Source: Candidatus Roizmanbacteria bacterium RIFCSPHIGHO2_01_FULL_39_8
Lineage (GTDB): Bacteria; Patescibacteriota; Microgenomatia; UBA1406; GWC2-37-13
Reading direction: 5' to 3'
DNA: 9,863 bases
NCBI GenBank assembly: GCA_001789355.1
Contig: MFZI01000013.1
Span: 10,792 to 20,654, forward strand
The translations under genes were made by a program, and so were the position numbers. Positions within the stretch are counted from its first letter, which is position 1, and every line of letters starts with the position of its first letter. The notes under the pieces were generated by a model. The model was not told the DNA's origin. It worked only from the letters and a program-made list of their open reading frames with translations, and made no database searches. This document shows, piece after piece, positions 5,762 through 9,863 of the stretch.

Positions 5762-6766
5762 CTAAGATGCTAAAGGAAGCGAAAGAGTAAAAGTTGTGCC
5801 TTGACCTATTTTGCTTTTCACCTCAATCTCTCCATGATGAGATACAACAATGGCTTTACTGATGGCAAGACCCAAGCCAGAACCGAAAATTTTCTCTGTT
5901 GAGGAGCCGCGATAAAAACGGTCAAAAATATGGGGCAAATCCTGCTTTGAAATGCCTGGTCCCGTATCATGAATCTTTACCGCAACTTTGCCATTTTCTT
6001 TTTTCAGAGATATTTCTATTTTTCCCTGAGATGGAGTATATTTGATGGCATTATCAATAAGATTGAGGATCGCTCGCCCGAATTTATCCTTAAAGCCGAA
6101 TAAAATAATATTTTCATCAATGTTTCCTGAAACAACTATTTTCTTCTTCATGGCCATTTTTTGAGCTGTCTCTACTAATTCTTCCGTGAGGAGTGTCAGA
6201 TTAAATCTCTTGACATTTTTTTGCTCCTGCGGCGTCTCTGACCAGGCGAGATCGAGAACATTCTTCAGAGTAGAAGATAACTGATGAGTTTCATCCAGAG
6301 CCTCTTTTATGGCATTTTGATATTCATCGACGTTTCTTTTTTGATTTAACGTTATTTCTAATGTGCTTCGCAGAGTGGCTAAGGGAGTTTTTAATTCATG
6401 GGCAACGTCGGCTATAAACTGTTGTTCTCTTCTGAAGGCTTCGTGAAGCCTATTCAGAAGCTCATTGAAAGACAAGGCAAGTTCTCCGATCTCATCATGA
6501 CTTTCAATGTCTAATATTCTTTCATTCAGATTTTTGCTGGAAATCATTTTCATGCGGGTTGCAAGATAAGTCAGGGATTTTGTGATCTTATAAATAATGG
6601 TGAAACCTAAAACAGACAGAGTCAAAAAAAGGAGTATGAGAAAATAGGCGCCATTGTTTATCGCAAATACGTGAATGATTAAAATAATAAAAAAAGCCAT
6701 CAAAAGAAGACTGGCAATATACCATAAGAAAAGTCGACTTTTGAGACTGGAGAATCGTTGTACCAT
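5762..6766 (-). CDS. Sensor histidine kinase with minimal sensor loop (CusS/ArlS-type)
   Basis: A 334-residue protein: two membrane helices (about 13-35 and 40-58) joined by only about five residues, a HAMP linker (about 59-110), the dimerisation/phosphoacceptor helix with FIADVAHELKTPLA (117-130, His123), and a HATPase_c domain with NLIDNAIKYT (235-244), DTGPGIS (267-273), FDRFYRG (281-287) and GSGLGLAI (295-302). All catalytic boxes are intact. CusS-type kinases normally have a large periplasmic metal-binding domain; this one does not, so it must sense within the membrane or through another protein. It is in an operon with the response regulator (5 bp apart), which it should phosphorylate. 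Confidence 0.95.
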   Translation of the reverse strand: MVQRFSSLKSRLFLWYIASLLLMAFFIILIIHVFAINNGAYFLILLFLTLSVLGFTIIYKITKSLTYLATRMKMISSKNLNERILDIESHDEIGELALSFNELLNRLHEAFRREQQFIADVAHELKTPLATLRSTLEITLNQKRNVDEYQNAIKEALDETHQLSSTLKNVLDLAWSETPQEQKNVKRFNLTLLTEELVETAQKMAMKKKIVVSGNIDENIILFGFKDKFGRAILNLIDNAIKYTPSQGKIEISLKKENGKVAVKIHDTGPGISKQDLPHIFDRFYRGSSTEKIFGSGLGLAISKAIVVSHHGEIEVKSKIGQGTTFTLSLPLAS

Positions 6767-6771
6767 AGCTT

Positions 6772-7437
6772 TTATTTCATTTTATACCCAACACCGTGAA
6801 CTGTCCGGATGAGTTTTTTTGGGAAACCCTTATTAATTTTTCTCCTGAGCGTTGCAATAAAAACATCGACAACATTTGATAATGCATCAAAATTGTAATC
6901 CCAGACGTGTTCGGTAACTTGAGTCCGCGTCACTACGTCATTTTTATAACGAAGCAGATATTCGAGTATTGCGAACTCTTTTGGAGTGAGTGAAATAGTT
7001 TTTTTACTTCTCATTACGATATGTTTTGCCGGGTCAAGCTCCAGATCGTCAAGTTTTAAGATGGGATCTCCCTCATTGTGGCTCCTGCGAAGAAGGGCCT
7101 GAATGCGCGCCTTAAGTTCCGCATAGGCAAAAGGTTTGGCGAGATAGTCGTCGGCTCCGCTTTCCAATCCTTTTACCTTATCTTCAATTTTAGTCTTTGC
7201 GGTAAGTATGAGGATCGGGGTTTTGATTTTTTTATTGCGAAGTTCACGGCATACTTTTAATCCGTCTATTTTAGGAAGCATCAAATCAAGAATAAGAAGA
7301 TCGTAGGCTTCTGACTCGGCAAGGTAGAGTCCCTCTTCGCCGTCGAATGCCTGATCGACAGCAAATCCTTCTTCAACCAATCCTTTTTTTACTACATTTG
7401 ACAATCGGTGCTCATCCTCAATGATAAGTATTCTCAT
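6772..7437 (-). CDS. OmpR/PhoB-family response regulator (CusR/CopR-like)
   Basis: A 221-residue regulator with a receiver domain (1-116) carrying the acidic pocket near residues 7-9, phosphoacceptor Asp51 in LILDLMLP, the switch Thr79 and Lys101, followed by a winged-helix DNA-binding domain (about 125-221). The recognition region SNVVDVFIATLRRKI (187-201) and the C-terminal RTVHGVGYKM are typical of CusR/MprA-like members. Such proteins bind tandem repeats spaced 11 bp apart, which is exactly the spacing of the box found before this gene and before five other units in the window. It is therefore the leading candidate for the island's activator and is probably self-regulated. It is followed by its kinase; the leader upstream contains a double hairpin repeat. 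Confidence 0.95.
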   Translation of the reverse strand: MRILIIEDEHRLSNVVKKGLVEEGFAVDQAFDGEEGLYLAESEAYDLLILDLMLPKIDGLKVCRELRNKKIKTPILILTAKTKIEDKVKGLESGADDYLAKPFAYAELKARIQALLRRSHNEGDPILKLDDLELDPAKHIVMRSKKTISLTPKEFAILEYLLRYKNDVVTRTQVTEHVWDYNFDALSNVVDVFIATLRRKINKGFPKKLIRTVHGVGYKMK

Positions 7438-7448
7438 AAAATCATTCT

Positions 7449-7515
7449 GTCATGCCGAACTTGTTTCGGCATCCGCATTTTCTAAAAACAGATCCTGAAC
7501 TGAATTCAGGATGAC
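7449..7515. repeat. Double hairpin repeat (REPIN-like) in the response-regulator leader
   Basis: Two 8-bp hairpins with 5-nt loops: ATGCCGAA/TTCGGCAT (7452-7472) and ATCCTGAA/TTCAGGAT (7492-7512). They are arranged as mirror images, so the whole unit begins GTCAT and ends ATGAC. Two related REP units in inverted order is the architecture of a REPIN/BIME element. Its position, between the predicted transcription start near 7520 and the ATG at 7437, places both hairpins in the 5' leader of the regulator mRNA. Confidence 0.7.
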
Positions 7516-7526
7516 TTCGTTCTTAT

Positions 7527-7559
7527 ATTATACCGCTAAAGATTAAGATTTTATTAAGT
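7527..7559 (-). promoter_or_regulatory. Response-regulator box and promoter of the two-component operon
   Basis: On the minus strand: ACTTAA (7559-7554), 5 nt, TCTTAA (7548-7543), 10 nt, TATAAT (7532-7527). The first half-site departs from TCTTCA at two positions and the spacing to the -10 is 2 bp shorter than at most other sites. This suggests a self-regulated promoter of different strength. It is back to back with the divergent box at 7566-7582. Confidence 0.62.
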
Positions 7560-7565
7560 TCCCCT

Positions 7566-7600
7566 TATTCACAAAATCTTAATCACTAGATTAATACAAT
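7566..7600 (+). promoter_or_regulatory. Response-regulator box and leaderless promoter of the peptidase unit
   Basis: On the plus strand: TATTCA (7566-7571), 5 nt, TCTTAA (7577-7582), 12 nt, TACAAT (7595-7600). Six nt follow before the ATG at 7607, so transcription is predicted to start at the start codon. This is the only plus-strand copy, and it supports the element because the geometry is kept on the opposite strand. Confidence 0.66.
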
Positions 7601-7606
7601 TTTTGT

Positions 7607-7762
7607 ATGCAAGACAGATTTTCAAGATTCTCCTTTTATGTTCTGATAACCGGTATTATTGCCGCTCTATTTATGGTGATCAACGGTATTCTTCATACCA
7701 ATGTGAGCTCAAAAATTCAGAACAAACCCGCAGATATGATTGGTCCGAATGCGAAATTCTAA
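7607..7762 (+). CDS. 51-residue single-helix membrane protein, function unknown
   Basis: A short frame opening MQDRFSRFSFYVLITG: a basic/aromatic N-terminus, one hydrophobic helix (about 9-29) and a polar tail of about 22 residues. There are no Cys or His clusters. Support for it being real comes from the ATG placed exactly 6 nt after a TACAAT box with an upstream regulator box, not from homology. The ORF is in the same reading frame as the peptidase gene that follows, separated by 21 bp containing three in-frame stops (TAA, TGA, TAA). It may therefore be a free-standing small protein, or the detached membrane anchor of a once longer peptidase. It could also be a leaderless regulatory peptide. 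Confidence 0.55.
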   Translation: MQDRFSRFSFYVLITGIIAALFMVINGILHTNVSSKIQNKPADMIGPNAKF

Positions 7763-7783
7763 TGAAAAATGCTAGAATAATGT

Positions 7784-8371
7784 GTGGAGAAATTACCGAC
7801 AAGATTTGTACTTTCTATAAGACCTCAAGAATATCTAAAGCAAGGATTATCTCACTGTGGTGTTTATTCGGTAAAAGCGATCCTTTCTGCGTATGGACGA
7901 GATTTAAAAAAACGACCGGAAGATTATCATACTTCTTGGTTTGAAAGACTTACAGGAATAGCATTAACGAGACAATACGTCGCAAACATTTTACAAAAAA
8001 ATGGATTAAGTACTACGGTTGAAACTGCAAGGGAACTGTCTGATGAAGGAAAATTAAATACCTTAAAACAAATTCTTTCTTCCAATACCCCTGTTTTATT
8101 GAGTATAGGAAACGGATATAGATCAGATGGAAGTTATAATCCCATTCGAGCTAGAATCATTGGACATTTCATTACTCTATGGGGATACGATGATAAAAAG
8201 CAGGTATTTTACGTGTATGATTCCTGCGTACCTAAAGATCGGTATGATAAAACAAGTCCAATTGGGAATACAAAACGTACCTATCCTCAAATAATTCGAG
8301 ACTGGAAAACAGCCCTTAGCATAAGACTTTTAGGAGGTCAAGATTGCGCATATATAAAAATTCACCGTTAA
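7784..8371 (+). CDS. C39-like papain-fold cysteine peptidase
   Basis: A 195-residue protein with the layout of Peptidase_C39_2-type papain-fold enzymes: an oxyanion Gln and nucleophile in QGLSHCGVYSVKAILSAYG (Gln20, Cys25), the His in IIGHFITLWGYDD (His128), and the Asp in VFYVYDSC (Asp146). All four catalytic positions appear present. No signal peptide or helix is encoded, so as written it is cytoplasmic. The start must be the GTG at 7784 because a TAA lies two codons upstream and no ATG follows in frame; no Shine-Dalgarno is visible. It probably shares the promoter at 7566-7600. A phytochelatin-synthase role (also papain-fold, metal-linked) is conceivable, but the motif spacing fits C39 better. 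The substrate is unknown. Its stop overlaps the convergent gene's stop. Confidence 0.8.
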   Translation: MEKLPTRFVLSIRPQEYLKQGLSHCGVYSVKAILSAYGRDLKKRPEDYHTSWFERLTGIALTRQYVANILQKNGLSTTVETARELSDEGKLNTLKQILSSNTPVLLSIGNGYRSDGSYNPIRARIIGHFITLWGYDDKKQVFYVYDSCVPKDRYDKTSPIGNTKRTYPQIIRDWKTALSIRLLGGQDCAYIKIHR

Positions 8372-8718
8372 GGAAGAAGGGATCCCCCGGTGTAATTTGG
8401 TATCCACCAAGGGATAAAAACGTAGATCATAAAAGCTATTCCGAAGATGGAAGAAAAAGCAATATAGAGCGTGATCATAAAAATATAATCTCCGAGTGAT
8501 TTATGCCCTTTTTTTTCACAACACCTTCCCCAGTACCAATGAAGGAAAAAGAGAACAACTCCCACAAGAAGAAGAGGAAGTAACAATATCTTTTTGTTTC
8601 CTTCCTGGCGGATAAGCAAAAGATAGCCTGATGTAGTCAAAAAGATTAACAAAGCTCCGCAACAGATAAGATGAAAGAACATGAAGGGAATAACTGAACC
8701 AATAAACTTCTTCACCAT
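8368..8718 (-). CDS. Small membrane protein with two Cys-Cys pairs, putative metal-linked
   Basis: A 116-residue protein with three to four helices (about 7-36, 44-62, 77-104). Cys pairs occur at 19-20 (HLICCGALL, inside the first helix) and 66-67 (WGRCCEKKGHK, at the cytoplasmic-type positive end of the second). This arrangement, a Cys pair in the membrane and another at its surface, recalls MerT/MerC-type mercury transporters, but no full family signature is visible and I would not name it. It follows the DUF1573 gene by 3 bp and so belongs to the same regulator-box operon. Its TAA overlaps the peptidase stop on the other strand. Confidence 0.78.
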   Translation of the reverse strand: MVKKFIGSVIPFMFFHLICCGALLIFLTTSGYLLLIRQEGNKKILLLPLLLVGVVLFFLHWYWGRCCEKKGHKSLGDYIFMITLYIAFSSIFGIAFMIYVFIPWWIPNYTGGSLLP

Positions 8719-8721
8719 GAT

Positions 8722-9219
8722 CTATTGAACGAAGGCTTTAACTTGAAAGACAAGCTTCGGGTTTTGGGGATCGTTTGTCGAGATGTAGACTTCGCGCTCG
8801 ACTTTCCCATACACCGGCATGACGTAAGGCCTATAGGTAATTTTTACTTTTGCTTCAGTATTGGGAGCGATGGGAGTTCCAAACGCTCCTACCGAATGCA
8901 TACCAAACTCTTTGCTCTCTTTTCCCAGATAGGATATCTGCCCAACCGTGCAGCCGCAGCTTGAAGAGATATCATAGAGTTGCAGTGGTTTTGCACCTGT
9001 ATTTTTTAGCATGAACTCGGCTGTTTTTTGTTCTGACACCTTCATCTTTCCCATGTCAAAAGAAGTAGATTTCACCTCGACCTCAGGTTTTTCTTTAGCA
9101 GAACTAGAGTAGGATGCAACTTTTACGTCTGGAGTAGATGTTGCTTGGATAACAAAGTAAGAGCCCAGCAGAAAAGTGAATATACCTACGATAGCGATGA
9201 CAATTGTCTTTGAATTCAT
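8722..9219 (-). CDS. Membrane-anchored DUF1573 protein
   Basis: A 165-residue protein with an N-terminal hydrophobic anchor (about 6-26), a Ser/Lys-rich spacer and an Ig-like DUF1573 domain (about 46-164). The diagnostic motif is ISSSCGCTVG (84-93), preceded by the FMLKNTGAKPLQL strand typical of the family and followed by the API-PN-EAKVKITY stretch. The exact role of DUF1573 is not known; members are extracytoplasmic, and the SCGC Cys pair could bind metal or form a disulfide. It sits in a regulator-box operon with the Cys-pair membrane protein, suggesting an exposed partner for it. The leader after the -10 is about 33 nt, and no clear Shine-Dalgarno precedes the ATG at 9219. Confidence 0.9.
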   Translation of the reverse strand: MNSKTIVIAIVGIFTFLLGSYFVIQATSTPDVKVASYSSSAKEKPEVEVKSTSFDMGKMKVSEQKTAEFMLKNTGAKPLQLYDISSSCGCTVGQISYLGKESKEFGMHSVGAFGTPIAPNTEAKVKITYRPYVMPVYGKVEREVYISTNDPQNPKLVFQVKAFVQ

Positions 9220-9252
9220 GGGATTTTCAACAACTTATAAATCTTGAGTTTA

Positions 9253-9287
9253 ATAATACGAAAGAGAATGTTAAGAATTTATGAAGA
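9253..9287 (-). promoter_or_regulatory. Response-regulator box and promoter of the DUF1573 operon
   Basis: On the minus strand: TCTTCA (9287-9282), 5 nt, TCTTAA (9276-9271), 12 nt, TATTAT (9258-9253). Both half-sites match the consensus exactly, and the distance to the -10 is the same as at 4405-4439, 5723-5757 and 7566-7600. Confidence 0.7.
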
Positions 9288-9309
9288 AGCGAAGAAATTT
9301 ATTACGAAA

Positions 9310-9336
9310 GAATAGCTCAACATTGTTGAGCTATTC
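9310..9336 (-). terminator. Hairpin terminator of the DUF305 gene
   Basis: A perfect 12-bp stem, G9310-C9321 pairing with G9325-C9336, around a 3-nt loop; read on the minus strand it is followed by a short, imperfect T-rich run (TTTCG). It lies about 25 nt after the DUF305 stop and before the next promoter. The weak T tract lowers confidence that it is a strong intrinsic terminator; it might work in both directions. Confidence 0.6.
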
Positions 9337-9361
9337 TAGACAAAAGGTAATGAAGATTTGA

Positions 9362-9796
9362 TTAATATCCCCAGTCCTTTTGCCATTGCATCATCATGTT
9401 GATCTCGTTTGTCTGGGCTGAAATAATATCATCGGCCATGTTCTTGATTTCATCTCGATTTGACATTTCTTTGGCCTTTTTCGCCATCTCGATGGCTCCC
9501 TGGTGATGAATGGTCATCGATTCCATGAATGTTTTATCAAATTCGTCGCCTTCTTTTCCTTCCATGGACTGCATCATTTCGTTCATTGAAGAACCCATTC
9601 CTATTCCTTGATTTTCAATCTCTTCGGATCCTTGAGATCCCATCATGTTTGCTCTATTTTGTCCTATTCCCATCATTCTCATCATGCCGGTATTGTTATT
9701 GTTAACCGCATTTGAAGCAAAAAAAACGGTGAGTACGACACCTAATAATAAACCGATTATGCCGTATAGTATTGCTTGATTTTTTATAAATATCAC
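9362..9796 (-). CDS. Membrane-anchored Met-rich DUF305 protein
   Basis: A 144-residue protein with an N-terminal helix (about 8-28), a Met-rich spacer (38-78, including MMRMMG and MMG) and a C-terminal DUF305 helical domain (about 82-144) with the hallmark TIHHQGAIEMAK (95-106) and a closing NEINMMMQW segment. DUF305 domains are ferritin-like helical bundles; CopM of cyanobacteria, a member, binds copper. Met and His here are well suited to Cu(I) or Ag(I) on the outer face of the membrane. The start is a GTG at 9796, with GGAAG 7 nt upstream as a fair Shine-Dalgarno. The 67 bp to the right edge contain a possible TATCAT -10 but no regulator box, so this gene may be controlled separately or from outside the window. 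Confidence 0.9.
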   Translation of the reverse strand: MIFIKNQAILYGIIGLLLGVVLTVFFASNAVNNNNTGMMRMMGIGQNRANMMGSQGSEEIENQGIGMGSSMNEMMQSMEGKEGDEFDKTFMESMTIHHQGAIEMAKKAKEMSNRDEIKNMADDIISAQTNEINMMMQWQKDWGY

Positions 9797-9863
9797 CTCT
9801 TTTCTTCCATGTAAATGATACTTTTTTCCTTAGTGTTTATTTCGTAACATACTACTACATAGT

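Noticed and set aside
7603..7944. Plus-strand open frame of 113 codons over the start of the peptidase
   Set aside because: It overlaps both the 51-residue protein and the peptidase N-terminus in another frame. The peptidase frame carries the catalytic Gln, Cys, His and Asp; this one carries no domain.
7607..8371. Treating the small helix protein and peptidase as one pseudogene split by a stop
   Set aside because: Three separate in-frame stops in 21 bp would require several mutations, while the promoter, both frames and the catalytic residues are intact. Two genes are more likely, and the fusion idea is kept only as a question.
7784..8371. Phytochelatin synthase
   Set aside because: The context is attractive, but the Q-C-H-D spacing and the short length look like a C39-type peptidase, and no phytochelatin-synthase motif could be recognised.
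8368..8371. Overlapping convergent stop codons as a regulatory feature
   Set aside because: Both genes end in the same TTAA, which is simply economical packing; there is no hairpin or T tract to suggest a function.
9797..9863. A seventh regulator box upstream of the DUF305 gene
   Set aside because: No TCTTCA or TCTTAA half-sites with 11-bp spacing are present on either strand in this 67-bp stretch.

Overview
The window is a compact metal-stress and thiol-redox island from an AT-leaning bacterial genome. Several traits point to a Candidate Phyla Radiation (Patescibacteria, perhaps Microgenomates-like) organism: very tight packing, few clear Shine-Dalgarno sites, promoters whose -10 box sits 6-7 nt before the ATG, and short hairpin repeats both between and inside genes. 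This assignment is an inference. There is no rRNA, tRNA, CRISPR array or transposase to anchor it.

Layout, read right to left because most genes are on the minus strand. (1) 9362-9796: a membrane-anchored, Met-rich DUF305 protein followed by a hairpin terminator. (2) 8368-9219: a two-gene operon of a DUF1573 lipid-side protein and a small membrane protein with two Cys-Cys pairs. (3) 7607-8371: the only plus-strand unit, a 51-residue single-helix protein and a C39-like cysteine peptidase. (4) 5762-7437: an OmpR-type response regulator and a histidine kinase with almost no extracytoplasmic domain. (5) 4442-5694: a 58-residue DUF2933-like protein, a CopZ/HMA metallochaperone and a CcdA/DsbD-like membrane protein. 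(6) 2714-4397: an anchored peroxiredoxin/TlpA-like protein, a small thioredoxin-fold protein and an isoprenylcysteine-methyltransferase-like membrane protein, joined by ATGA overlaps. (7) 1-2682: a four-helix CCAHH membrane protein, an anchored SPPGGHH protein, a YHS-domain protein and a P1B-type metal ATPase that runs off the left edge.

The main result is a shared regulatory element. Six of the seven transcription units begin with the same bipartite box, consensus TCTTCA-N5-TCTTAA (11-bp period), placed 10-12 bp before a TATAAT-like -10. This is the geometry expected of an OmpR/PhoB-family activator covering the -35 region. The response regulator encoded in the middle of the island, which has a box before its own gene, is the obvious candidate to bind it. 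The island therefore reads as one self-regulated regulon: metal sensing (two-component system), metal capture (HMA, YHS, DUF305), export (P1B ATPase), cysteine-rich membrane proteins, and extracytoplasmic thiol chemistry (CcdA, TlpA-like, thioredoxin-like). Copper or silver is the likeliest signal by analogy with these families. However, the ATPase carries CPD instead of the usual CPC or CPH, so the metal cannot be read directly from the sequence.
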